A stretch of 64,000 nt of DNA from Agelaius tricolor (lineage: Eukaryota > Chordata > Aves > Passeriformes > Icteridae): contig JALJCS010000037.1 in assembly GCA_023055355.1 (NCBI GenBank), positions 3,720,001 through 3,784,000 on the forward strand, written 5' to 3'. The notes below the pieces were generated by a model. The model saw nothing but the letters and a program-made list of their open reading frames with translations, did no database searches and was not told the origin of the DNA. The translations under genes were made by a program, and so were the position numbers. This document shows positions 13,440 to 23,362 of this stretch, one piece after another (positions within the stretch are counted from its first letter, which is position 1; each line of letters starts with the position of its first letter).

Positions 13440-13706
13440 TTTTTTTCCCAGTAGAATTTTTGGGGGGTTGGGGTTTGTTTGGTTTTTTGTTTTTTTTTTT
13501 TGGTTGTGGGTTGTTGATTTTTTTGGTGTTTTGTTTTTTTGTTTGTTTGTTTGGGGGGTTTTGTTTGTTTTGTTTTGGGGGTTTTTGGGGGTTTTTTTGG
13601 ATTTTGTTTTGGTTTGGTTTTTGGGGGTTTTCTTTGGTTTTGGTTTTGGTTTTGTTGTTGTTGTTTTGGTTTTTTGGTTTTTGGTTTGGTTTGGGGTTTT
13701 TTTAGG
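13440..13706. repeat. G/T-only low-complexity tract
   Basis: About 265 bp in which the plus strand is almost purely G and T, in runs such as GGGGTTTTTGGGGG and GGTTTTGG. The reverse strand reads as a CAAAA/CCAAAA-like simple repeat. Confidence 0.95.
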
Positions 13707-14049
13707 CAATCAGGTCTCTGTGTTCACCATGGGCTGCAGCAGCTCCCTGCTCTCTGCCTTGGTCTGCAGTGCTGCACTCAGCTTTGCCACCCCTGCCTGT
13801 GCCACCATCTTCCTCCATCCCTGGCTCACACCTGCCTGCTGTGGGGCACCACAAAACCTCTGAGTCCTGGTTTTATCCAGACCTGAGGAAATAACTGCTT
13901 GTTCCCAAGAAAACACCTGCTCTCTGGGACACAGCTCAGTGAACAGCTGTGTGGGGCTCACCAGCTCTGGCACCATGTGGCATGGAGTCAATTGGAATTA
14001 AGTCCCAGGCAAGTGTAAGAGATTGGCCAAGGAGGTGGTGAGATTTCAT

Positions 14050-14112
14050 GCTTGGGGATTTTAAAAGCTGGGCTGGACACAGCTCTGAGCAACCTGGCCC
14101 AGGTTTGGAGCT
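14050..14112 (+). mobile_element. Possible short CR1 fragment
   Basis: AAGCTGGGCTGGACACAGCT followed by CTGAGCAACCTGG resembles an internal part of the CR1 tail. Too short to be sure. Confidence 0.35.
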
Positions 14113-14244
14113 GTTCTGCAGAGTGGATGGCTGGGCTGGAGAGCTGGAGGGCAAAGCTTGGGCTGCACAGACATAACCTGGTGTTTTGGGGATGACTTCA
14201 TGGGGGAAGCCCTGATACATGACAGACATGGGTCTGGCATGGCT

Positions 14245-14500
14245 TGGAGAAGGGGTTTCATGTGCCTTTCCCCAGGCAGCCTCTTCCAGGAGCCTGGGCT
14301 GGGAAAATCCCAGGAGGCCTCACTCAGCCTTTGCTCAGGGTGCCTAAATTAAGGCAGCTGAATCCCAGCCCCAGGGGCTGTCTGATAACACAGCCCAGCA
14401 AGCTCAGGAAGCTGAAATTACCATCCCCTGGAAATCCTGCACTCTGCATTTCCTGCAAGGAGCCCCGAGGAGCAGCTCCTGAGCCAGATTTCTTCACTCC
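14245..14500. repeat. Segment paralogous to 20185-20450 (copy A)
   Basis: GGGAAAATCCCAGGAGGCCT, CACTCAGCCTTTGCTCAGG, then GCAGCTGAATCCCAGCC and TGATAACAC match copy B in order, at roughly 70-75% by eye. On the minus strand both have a donor-like GTGAGG/GTAAGT at the same place. Confidence 0.6.
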
Positions 14501-14966
14501 TGGCTCCCTTTCTTTCTTCTCCTTCCCAGATTTCTTCACTCCTGAGGCAGCTGCCCCAGCCTGAGGTGTCCTTGCTGTGCAGCCCCCACACATCATCCCT
14601 GTCTCCCAAAAACCCCACACCTGCACTGTGTGCTCCTGGAGCTGGGGCAATCCCGTGTTTTGTGCACAGAACCACCCAGAACCCCCTGCCCAGCACAGGA
14701 ATAAATGGTGGAACTGGGTGAGAAGGACAACTGGTCATTTCTAGTTCAACCACCCCTCAATCAACCCTTTTTCTCAGTATGTCCCAGGGTTTTAGGGATA
14801 TCCCAGTGTTGGGTTCATCTGCTGTGCCATCTCCCCAGGTAGAGCCATATTAGCCAACCCAGGCTGATGGACCTCTCCCAGTGACTAAATCAATGCCCAA
14901 GCCATGCCATGGCTCCCACCCCACTATCCTTGCTGCTTGGACAGATTTATTTCCCTAGGATGGCCG

Positions 14967-15172
14967 GAAAATCTTAATTTTAAAATCTAAATTGTAAAAC
15001 ACACTGTGAAAATCAGAATTCAGCAATTTATTCTTAGTGTTACCAAGGCAGAGCATCACTCAGGAGCTTTGAAAATCTCGATTTTAAAATCTAGATTGTA
15101 AAAAAACACTGTGAAAATCAGAATTCAGCAGTTTATTCTTAGTGTTACCGAGGCAGAACAGTGCAGGAGAGC
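14967..15172. repeat. Two-copy direct repeat of 104 bp
   Basis: GAAAATCTYRATTTTAAAATCT recurs at 14967 and 15071, followed in both copies by AATCAGAATTCAGCARTTTA. Each copy has a minus-strand AATAAA (near 15031 and 15136) that could end transcripts of the torsin-4A-like frame. Confidence 0.8.
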
Positions 15173-15504
15173 TTTGCTCTCTGGTCACTTTGAGAGCTCA
15201 GCTACTCTATTTTAACTCCTGAGAGCTGACACCAAATCACAACATGAGAATACAGCACTGAGACAGGTCATGCAGCAGTGACAGGCAGGTCAGCACAGCC
15301 CAAACCCAGCCAGGAGGGTAACTCTAATTCTGCAGCCTTTTGCTGCAGCTGCTGGAAACCACAGTCTCTAATCACAGTCACCACCAAATCAGCAGGAAAA
15401 ACCACCCAGCTCTTGCTGCTGGGCTTTCATCAACACCTCTGGTGGCCACTGCTGGCCCATGGCACCGAGCAGAGTCACAGTGTCCCTGGGGAGGGCTGCA
15501 GGAA

Positions 15505-15612
15505 CCCAGAGGTGATGTGAGGGGGCCTGAAGCTGATGTGCAAGAGCCCCCAGCTGATGTGCAGGAGCTCACAGATGATGTGCAGGAGCTCAGACATGAT
15601 GTGCAGGGCCAG
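15505..15612. repeat. Short tandem repeat GATGTGCAGGAGCYC
   Basis: Imperfect 21-24-bp units around GATGTGCAGGAGCTCA lie just 3' (minus-strand sense) of the 32-bp minisatellite. Confidence 0.6.
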
Positions 15613-15618
15613 GGCAGC

Positions 15619-16575
15619 TCAGAGCTGTGCCCAGGAGGAGCCAGCCCTGCAGGCAGCGTTGGGATGGCTCCAGGTTTGCTGTGGCACAGCAGCTGTGCCT
15701 GGAGCTGCAGGGGAGATGGTTCCTGCAGTATCTGAGTGTTCTCTGAGATGGTTCCTGCAGGAGCTGGGTGCTCTCTGAGATGGTTCCTGCAGGAGCTGGG
15801 TGCTCTCTGAGGTGGTTCCTGCAGGAGCTGGGTGCTCTCTGAGATGGTTCCTGCAGGAGCTGGGTGCTCTCTGAGATGGTTCCTGCAGGAGCTGGGTGCT
15901 GTGATGGTTCCTCAGGAGCTGGGTGCTGTGATGGTTCCTGCAGGAGCTGGGTGCTCTCTGAGGTGGTTCCTGCAGGAGCTGGGTGCTGTGATGGTTCCTG
16001 CAGTATCTGAGTGTTCTCTGAGATGGTTCCTGCAGGAGCTGGGTGCTCTCTGAGGTGGTTCCTGCAGGAGCTGGGTGCTCTCTGAGATGGTTCCTGCAGG
16101 AGCTGGGTGCTCTCTGAGGTGGTTCCTGCAGGAGCTGGGTGCTCTCTGAGGTGGTTCCTGCAGGAGCTGGGTGCTGTGATGGTTCCTCAGGAGCTGGGTG
16201 CTCTCTGGAGCAGTTCTGTGCCAGCCCAGCAGCTCTCTGAGGTGGTGATGCTGCTGCTGCTGCACAGGGCAGCTTCTCAGCAGGGCTCTGTCCCCCAGCC
16301 AGCCTCTCCTGCTCAGGAGCCTCAATTAACACCTGGATGAGGATGATGCCAGCACAGAGGAGCAGCCACCTCTTGACTGGATCTTTCTTCTGACGTGGCA
16401 AGTATTTCCTCACGTGGGCTGGGTACAGCACCTTCCTGGCTTTCCTGCGCTTTGTTGAGAGGCCTGAAGGTCTCCTGACAGCCTGGGCAGCAAACATTGC
16501 CCCAGACAGATTTTCTGAATTGTTTTTCAGCAGATCTGTGCTGGAGAAAATGTTTTCTCTGGTGTAAGGCAGCAT
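15619..16575 (-). CDS. Torsin-4A-like N-terminal paralogue with a minisatellite-coded tail, no ATPase domain
   Basis: Open frame of 318 residues from the Met at 16575. Residues 41-70 read KRRKARKVLYP, then KYLP, then a charged stretch, and residues 71-84 form a hydrophobic segment. TOR4A has the same order: RRKSRMVLYP, KYLP, basic run, membrane segment. The distance from VLYP to the last residue before the membrane segment is 21 residues in both, without gaps. After residue about 90 similarity stops. No Walker A, Walker B, sensor or GCK motif follows; the rest is Ser/Thr/Gln/Pro/Arg-rich sequence read from a 32-bp tandem repeat. The frame is also open upstream of the Met to a stop near 16642-16644, so a spliced start further upstream is possible. 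It may be a decayed tandem duplicate of TOR4A or a young gene; expression is unknown. Paralogy is well supported, function is not. Confidence 0.55.
   Translation of the reverse strand: MLPYTRENIFSSTDLLKNNSENLSGAMFAAQAVRRPSGLSTKRRKARKVLYPAHVRKYLPRQKKDPVKRWLLLCAGIILIQVLIEAPEQERLAGGQSPAEKLPCAAAAASPPQRAAGLAQNCSREHPAPEEPSQHPAPAGTTSESTQLLQEPPQRAPSSCRNHLREHPAPAGTTSESTQLLQEPSQRTLRYCRNHHSTQLLQEPPQRAPSSCRNHHSTQLLRNHHSTQLLQEPSQRAPSSCRNHLREHPAPAGTTSESTQLLQEPSQRAPSSCRNHLREHSDTAGTISPAAPGTAAVPQQTWSHPNAACRAGSSWAQL
15711..16206. repeat. 32-bp minisatellite inside the torsin-4A-like frame
   Basis: About 16 units of GAGRTGGTTCCTGCAGGAGC plus a 12-base tail, most 32 bp with a few of 27-28 bp. A variant unit with TATCTGAGTGTT occurs twice (about 15727 and 16001), which suggests a higher-order duplication. 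The minus strand has no stop codon in any of the three frames of the unit. Confidence 0.9.
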
Positions 16576-16644
16576 GTCCTTAGCAGTCTGCAGGTGTAGC
16601 TCTGAGATCTGGGAGAACTCTGGAAATAACTCAAAGAGTTTTTA

Positions 16645-17537
16645 AATGCAAAAAGCAGATTGCTGAAATAATATTAAGAAATATTAATAATAACACCAGA
16701 GTTTTTATTCACTCTCATTAAAGCAAAGAATGCAGAGCCCCAGAGCTGAACTCTTGGAGTGATTTATGCATCTTTCTAGGGAGCTCCTGTTTGACTCTCC
16801 CCTGCTCTACCTGTGCTATAAATACTCCCTTTGATGAGTGAAGTGCAGATGGGAGGAGCTCAGCGGCTCGGAAATCACTCTGGAATGTGTGCACCCCAGC
16901 AGCCCCTATCAGCCCAGCATCTGCCCAGGGGCACTCTGCTAACAGCACTGTAGGGGCACAGCCAAGTTTTCTCCTCCCCAGTTCTGCTCTCCTCTGTTAC
17001 CACTGTCTACCACAGGGCTTTGCCTCGAGATGTTTCAGTGCTTTTGGGAGTGTGTCCTTCATTGAAATTCACATATTTGCTGTAAAGAACAGAATCTGAG
17101 GGTGGCTGTGCTGTCCCTGCCTTCCCACCCCATCCACCAGCAACCCTGGCCTTGAGCTGGAGGGATGGAGAGGGGAGACAGCAGCTTCTGTTCTGACCCT
17201 GTGCAATCTCAGCACTCTGCCCCAGAAAAATGAGCAACCTCAGCACTTGCTCTGGCAAGCTCCAGCTCAGATATGCCCAGAAAAGGAAAAAACCAGCACT
17301 CATGTTCAGATTCTTTGTGCCTTATAATGACTAAACAGAGCCTGAAAGGGCTGAGTGCCCACAAACCTGCTGGAAAGGGCAACAGCTCTCTCAGGTCTTT
17401 GTCATGAGTTTGGAAGATTCAGCTGCAAATTTCCTGTGTCTTGGTCATTGTGGGCCACCTTGAGAGGAGGGAATGAAAGATTTCTGTAAAAAGACCCTGG
17501 GCAGCCATCTCTGGATGGCTACTGCAAAATCAAACAA
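16645..17537. other. No gene seen; upstream side of the torsin-4A-like frame
   Basis: A/T-rich start, then mixed sequence. A first exon or promoter of the torsin-4A-like frame would be expected here or further right, but none is clear. Confidence 0.4.
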
Positions 17538-17640
17538 CAGAATCATAAAATCCTAGAATGGTTTGGGTTGGAAGGGGCCTTAAAGATCATCTGGTTCCAA
17601 CCCCACTGCCATGGGCAGAGACACCTTCCACCAGATCAGA
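17538..17640 (-). mobile_element. CR1 3' tail
   Basis: AGAATGGTTTGGGTTGGAAG, GGGCCTTAAAGATCATCTGG and TCCAACCCC is the reverse complement of the CR1 end. Confidence 0.85.
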
Positions 17641-20184
17641 TTAATAGAACTTGATCATTCCCAAGTCTTTTTAGGCAGCCTTTAGCCACCACAAAGCAGC
17701 AAAGGGCAAAAATTCCAATTTTAAAACTATCTTTTGACAATTTAATAACTATTCTTTGACATCTCCTCTTCCCCTTTGGGCTCCCTAACATTTCTTGCTT
17801 TCTGCTTCTGGGAAGACCAAAGTGATGCTGGCTTTGAGTCACAAAGCCCCAATGCCCTGTGCTCCCAGCACTGTAAATCACCACTCTGTCACCTGCAGCA
17901 GGACTCTCACTCTTCAGGCTTATTCCATGGAAACTCAGGCCAAAATGAAATAACACTGTGACTGCAGTACATGGGATCCCTTTTGTAGGATTGTGCCACC
18001 CAGCACATCCAAGGTGATGGGACATTAATTCCATGTGGGAGCACTGCTGGTGGCTTTTGCCATCACCCCCAGTCCCCATTCAATCCTGGAGCTGGAGCCT
18101 GGGGCTCCCCTCAGGGCACTTGCTGCTGAAAAATCCTTCCTGAGGGCTCTCCCTGGTGCTGCCCAGGTGAGTGCTCAAACCTGAGCCAAGCCAGGGCTCA
18201 CAGACAGCTCTCCAGTGGCTTTGGGTAATCTTTACCCCCTCTCCTCGACAAAGCAAAGTCCAGAGGGCTGGGAGAAAACAATTGCTGCTTCCAAAATCCC
18301 CCACTCATGGCAAGGCAGCTCCTAAGATGTAAAAGATTGGCCCAGGCAGCCTCAGGGGTCACAGTCTGCTTGGAGTGGGGTGCAGTGGGGGTCTCCTCCC
18401 TCAACCCTGGTGACAAACCCTGCTCTCATGACCATGGCACTGCCCACCCCTGTCTGGACTGGTGAAACTTTGTCAGGCAGCGCCAGGGCACACCAGGGGT
18501 TTAAAAGAAGCTGACAATGAAGGAATAACTCATGTGGATTGCTGCTGCTGTGCCTGTGGTGCCTGAGCCCTCAGAGCCACCCTGGGCCCAGCACTGAGTG
18601 AGTCAGCCTGGGGATTGGTCACATCCTCCCAGACCATGGGGTTTCAGGCCAGGAGAAAGTGCCACAGGCACTGCCCCAAATGCTCACCTGGGGGCTGGGT
18701 GGATGTTAAAGACAAAACCCAAAGGTTTGGTCTTACACTCATCTCTCTTTATTTCAACCAGGATCATATCCAAGGAGGAAGAGAGATCAAATCAGCTTCT
18801 TCAGCTGTCCCATCACCTGGGCTGTGTCACCCTGGTGCTGTCACCAGGCAGCTCCTGAAGCACCCAGGGGGTGCCTCCAGCTCTGGCCCCAGTGGCATCA
18901 GCTGCTGTTCATCACGTAGAGGTTTCCAGTGAAGTTCCACCCCTCATATCCCAGCATTGCCCAACTCCCAGCTGGAGGGAGGCAAGTACAGACCCAGCCT
19001 CAGAGGGAGCCCCAGGAAGAGGGGGGTGACCTGTAGGGACAAATCCTGTTCCTATTTCCACCCCCTGTTACCCACTCCTGCCATGCCAGTGTAACACAGG
19101 GATGTATTTATAACTCCCAGCTGAGCTTGTCCAAGCAGGTCACTGCATCCTCCTCAGGTGAGGAGATGAATCAGCCCTGCAAGCAGCAGATCTGCCCACC
19201 AGGAGCAAGAAGAAACAAAAACACCTGTTGAGCTGGATGCAAAGCATTGAATTTCATCCACCCTTTCTCACCCAGAGACCTCAGTGCTTTTCACTGAGCA
19301 CCAAAGACAAAAACAGAGCTGTGGCTGCATTGGGAGCAGCACTCAGAGCTGGGAGTGCTGGGTGTTTGGCAGAAGGAAGCAGCAAGGAGTGCCTTTTGCA
19401 GCTGGAAGTGACAGAGGCCACGCACAGATGGAGCTGAGGACACCAGGTCACGTCAGGCCAGGGAGTTCTGCAATTCTCAGCACCGTGTTCTGACCTCCAG
19501 CCTCCCAGGAATGCAGAGCTGTTTGTGCTGTCTGTGCTGCAGGATCTGCAGGGAGGGGCAGAAATGCTCATTCCATCATCCAGAGCAGCTGGAGCACACC
19601 CAAGGCACTTCTTCACTTGGACAGAGCAGCAACAACCTTGAAGCCAAGGAGCAGCTTGGCCTGGAAGGAAAAGCTCAGAGGTGACTTTCCAAGGCACCCA
19701 GGAAGGTGCAGACCCTCAGAGAAGGCAGAGCAAGGCTCAGGGACCTTGATCCCACATGAAATCATCTCAGGAAGAGCTGGGCAGTTGGTTTGATGAGTGA
19801 GGAAAAGCACAGGATAAAAACACCAGGTGGTGCCAGCTGAGAGGGCACAAACTCCTGCAGCCCCAGCTTTGGAGAGCCTGGCAGCTGGGCATGGCTGGGT
19901 GGGAATGCAGCACAGGAGTCCCTGCTTTCAGCCTGGAAACCATGATTTCTGGGAATGTCTTTTTGCAGGATTTTGAATTTTTTTTAACTTTTTTTTTTCT
20001 CTCAGAACAGGGAAGATACCACATGGGTCTGGTTTGAGTGAGAGCATTTGGACAGTGAGGCACATTTGATATGAGCAGGGGAGGGGCAAAGGTAAAGGTG
20101 AAAACAGAAGGTTTGGCTGCAATCAATGCTTTACATTCTTTCACATATCTCTTGCTGCCCACAAAAATGTCCACTCACCTCAGG
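17641..20184. other. No gene seen
   Basis: Moderately G+C-rich sequence with no frame showing a domain or paired splice sites I can trust. Confidence 0.45.
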
Positions 20185-20450
20185 GGAGGTTTTCCAGGTG
20201 GTCTTTTCCCAGGCCTGGCTTCCTGGACAGGCTTTTTGCAGGAGGCAGGGATGGGGAAATCCCAGGCAGACTTACTCAGGCTTCCTCAGGTTACCAAAAT
20301 TAGAGCAGCTGAATTCCAGCCTGAGGGATCAACTGATAAGAGATCACAGGAAGCACCAAACTCAAATCATCATCCACGGAAGATCCTGGACTGTTTGTGT
20401 CCTGCAGGGAGCTGTGAGGGCTCTGCTGTGACCTCCAGAGCTGTGTCACA
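20185..20450. repeat. Segment paralogous to 14245-14500 (copy B)
   Basis: GGGAAATCCCAGGCAGACTT, ACTCAGGCTTCCTCAGG, then GCAGCTGAATTCCAGCC and TGATAAGAGATCAC follow copy A in the same orientation. It could be a segmental duplication or two old copies of an unknown repeat. Confidence 0.6.
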
Positions 20451-21116
20451 CCCCAGACTGCCCAGAGAGAGACCACACCAGCTCCACATCTGCAACTGGA
20501 GAACACAAACTGTGCTGGGAGGGCTGCTCCTCCTGCAGGCACCTGCTGGGGGTGGCTCCAAGCCCCCTGAGGCAGCTCTGGATACAGACCCTAAAATAAC
20601 ACCTAATATACACCAATAAACTGAATTGATGAGGGGAAAGTGTCAAGGGGAAGTAAAGCACTTTCCAGATTAGTTCATGACATCATGAATCTGCACACTC
20701 TGGTTTCAGTGCTGGCTGCTTTCCCTCTCACCCATCCCACCTGGAATCCAACCCATCTGAGCTCTGACTCGCTGATCTCACCACCCTGGCAGCTCTCAGA
20801 CGCAGCTGCCCCAAACTTTGCACCCAATGCAGATGTTTTAGGAGCTGAGCACATCTCTTACAGAGGAATGATGTTGAATTGGTGCAGTCTGCTGGCTGAG
20901 CAGCTCAGGGCTGGGCAGGGCAGAGTTTCAGCTGGAGGGGTGACACAGAACAGGCAAAGTGGGAGCTCCTGAGACTCCTGAGCAGAGCCCAAACCACCCT
21001 CAGTCCCAGTGTTAAAAATAGGTTAAAAGCTGTTGTAAAATAGTTGATAGATCATTAAGCATGTACTGTTAGTTTGGTTATTATATTGTAAAAGGGGTTA
21101 AAAGGGTTGTTGTAAG

Positions 21117-21597
21117 TGTTAGGAAAATTAATCCACAAACACCAGAGGTTTATGTCCAAAAAGGAGACAGAGGAGTCCTTTTACTTTATTCCAATAAAGG
21201 GAGAGGCCATGGGGCATCCCCTGGGGTCTCTCCAGTTTTTGGAGGATGCCCCCTCCTTTTTATCCCAATTTCCAGCCACATTTCCCTTCTCTTTTTCCCC
21301 ACTGGCTGAGGTACTTGAGAGGTTCAGACTTCCTCATACACCTGATACCAGAGATTTCCCTCTAATGTATAACCCTCCCTTTTCATTTTTCATTCTTACA
21401 GAATTTAGGGTTTTCCCCCATTCTTTCTTTCATCTTTCAATGTCCAATTTAATTTATCAGCAAACCTAAAGTTTATTTCTAAAAGCAAATATCTTTTTCC
21501 ATTCATCAATCAGTGGAATCCTTCCCAATGTTTCTTTTATCTTCCAGAGCTGGTTTTATCTACCAGCAGCCCCACAGCTTGTTTGGAAAGACAAATC
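21117..21597 (-). mobile_element. Endogenous retroviral LTR, left arm of an inverted pair
   Basis: Outer end TGTTAGG at 21117. Read on the minus strand it has a CCAGTGGGG/TATA-like promoter part, an AATAAAG signal about 80 bp before the end, and CCTAACA at the end. It matches the right arm (22035-22522) in inverse orientation along its whole length, with moderate divergence. Confidence 0.75.
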
Positions 21598-22034
21598 TGC
21601 TGTTCCTCTCATAAGAAATAGGGTACTCAAGGTACCATAACACACCTCAGCAAACTGCACCACGAGCCAGCCTGGACAGAACTATAATGGCCAATCAAGC
21701 ACCTTAAACCTTCATGCAAATGAAGGATCCAAACAGAAACCAATCCAAAGGGACAAAAAACAGGATAAAAAGGGGCTCCTCACCCACTGAATCCGTGCAG
21801 CTCCACCTGGAACATCGGGGCCATCTCTGCTGAGAGCCCCAGCGCTGGCGCTGCTCCGTCCTTGAGGGAACGCTCCTGCTCAGCCTAGGGCCCTGCTTTA
21901 GGCCTTTCTTTTATTATAATAAATACTGAAATCACTTTAGTGCAGGAGCCTGCTCTCGTTTTTATCACCAGGGTCAGCAGCAGCAGCTCTGCAGCCTCTC
22001 TCTTCAACCCTCTTTGGTGTTGAGAGCAATGGTG
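21598..22034 (+). mobile_element. Second LTR-like sequence in the loop of the inverted pair
   Basis: Has CCAAT at 21740, AGGATAAAAAGG near 21763 and AATAAA at 21918-21923 with LTR-like spacing, but does not match the arms. Its exact ends and target duplication are not clear. Confidence 0.45.
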
Positions 22035-22522
22035 GATTTGTCTTTCCAAACAAGCTGTGGGGCTGCTGGTAGATAAAACTAACACTGGGAGATAAAAGAA
22101 GCAATGGGAAGGATTCCACTGATTGATGAATGGAAAAAGATATTTGCTTTTACAAATAAACTTTAGGTTTGCTGATAAAGGAAATTAGACATTGAAAGAT
22201 GAAACAAGCAATGGGGAAGAAAAAACCCTAAATTCTGTAAGAATGAAAAATGAAAAGGGAGGGTTATACATTAGAGGGGAATCTTTGGTATCAGGTGTTT
22301 TGGGAAGTCTGAACCTCTCAAGTACCTGAGCCAATGGGGAAAGAGAGAAGGGAATTGTGGCTGGAAATTGGGATAAAAAGGAGTCTGTGTCCTCTAAAAA
22401 TGTGAGAGATCCCACGGGAGTGCCCCATGGCCTCTCCCTTTATTCGAATAAAGCCAGAAAGGACACCTCTGTCTCCTTTTTGGTCCTAAACCTCTGGTGT
22501 TTGTGGATTGATTTTCCTAACA
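22035..22522 (+). mobile_element. Endogenous retroviral LTR, right arm of an inverted pair
   Basis: GAGCCAATGGGG, then GGGATAAAAAGGAG, then a palindromic TTTATTCGAATAAA and a terminal CCTAACA at 22522. Inverse repeat of 21117-21597. Bases flanking the whole structure (TGTAAG and GTGCTG) do not form a target duplication. Confidence 0.75.
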
Positions 22523-22697
22523 GTGCTGCACTTCCAGCACTTCCACAGCTGCAGCAATTTCCCCAAAGTTTTACATAAACCTCCCTCTCCAGGGCCAGCT
22601 CCACACCCTGCCCAAGGAGGGCTGGGAGAACCAAACGCTGCTGTCTCCTTTCTGTCCGTGTTTTGCATGTTTGGAAGCTTTTATCATGCTTCACCTG

Positions 22698-23357
22698 TGT
22701 CCTAGGGTGATGTTCTGATGCTGTATCCCCATTCCTGTGTTCTGTTTATGCTGGATATCATCTTCTGTGCCTTCAAGACTGGCTCTGAAGAGCGAATGTT
22801 TTGTTTTGGTTTTGCTCTCAGCCGCTCCCCCACGGCTGGTGGGACACACAGACAGGGCAGTGCATGGTGCTGCTTTTGCTTTTTGCTTGGCTTTTTGCTC
22901 TACTCTTGCTCCTGCTTTGCTCCTGCTTTGCTCTTGCTTTTTGCTCCTGCTCATTAGTTAGTTTAGCTAAGCAGCCCAAATTTTCCCTGGACCGTTTCTC
23001 CTTTCCCTTTTTTGGACCTACTCGGACCTGCTCCAGGCTGGGACCTGGCAAACACCGAGAGTTTGCCCCTTGTGGCTGCAGCAGCTGCCCCAGCACAGGA
23101 GGGACTGAGAACAGAGTGACCACCCCCAAGAGAGACTTTCTGAATTTGTCATCTTTTTCAGAGCGGTGACAGAGTGGTGTCACCTGGTATTGTTCATTTT
23201 GTGTGCTGGGGGTGCTGTGCCTGTTAAATAAACAGGTTCTTTCCACTTCTCTCCAAGGAATCCTTCCCAAACCGGTTAGGGGGACTGGCTGTGTGGGTTT
23301 GCTTTCTGGAGGGGCCCCCTTTGGAGGGTTTCTCCCAAATTTGCCTTAACCAGGACA
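22698..23357 (+). mobile_element. Solo LTR with perfect 5-bp target duplication
   Basis: Starts TGTCC and ends GGACA (inverted termini), 660 bp. Flanked by ACCTG at 22693-22697 and again at 23358-23362. AATAAA at 23227-23232 sits in a late position as expected for R/U5. The 3' part (CCGGTTAGGGGG, then GGAGGGGCCCCCTTTGGAGG) resembles passerine retroviral LTRs that I recall. Confidence 0.9.
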
Positions 23358-23362
23358 ACCTG

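Noticed and set aside
13318..13886. Phe/Gly/Leu-rich plus-strand frames resembling membrane proteins
   Set aside because: They are translations of the G/T-only tract.
15711..16206. Regularly spaced repeat resembling a CRISPR array
   Set aside because: Units abut with no unique spacers, the host is a vertebrate, and unit length varies; it is a minisatellite.
21116..22415. Similar 76-117-codon frames in the two LTR arms as a conserved gene
   Set aside because: The match follows from the inverted duplication of LTR DNA; the frames run through promoter and poly(A) parts of the LTR.
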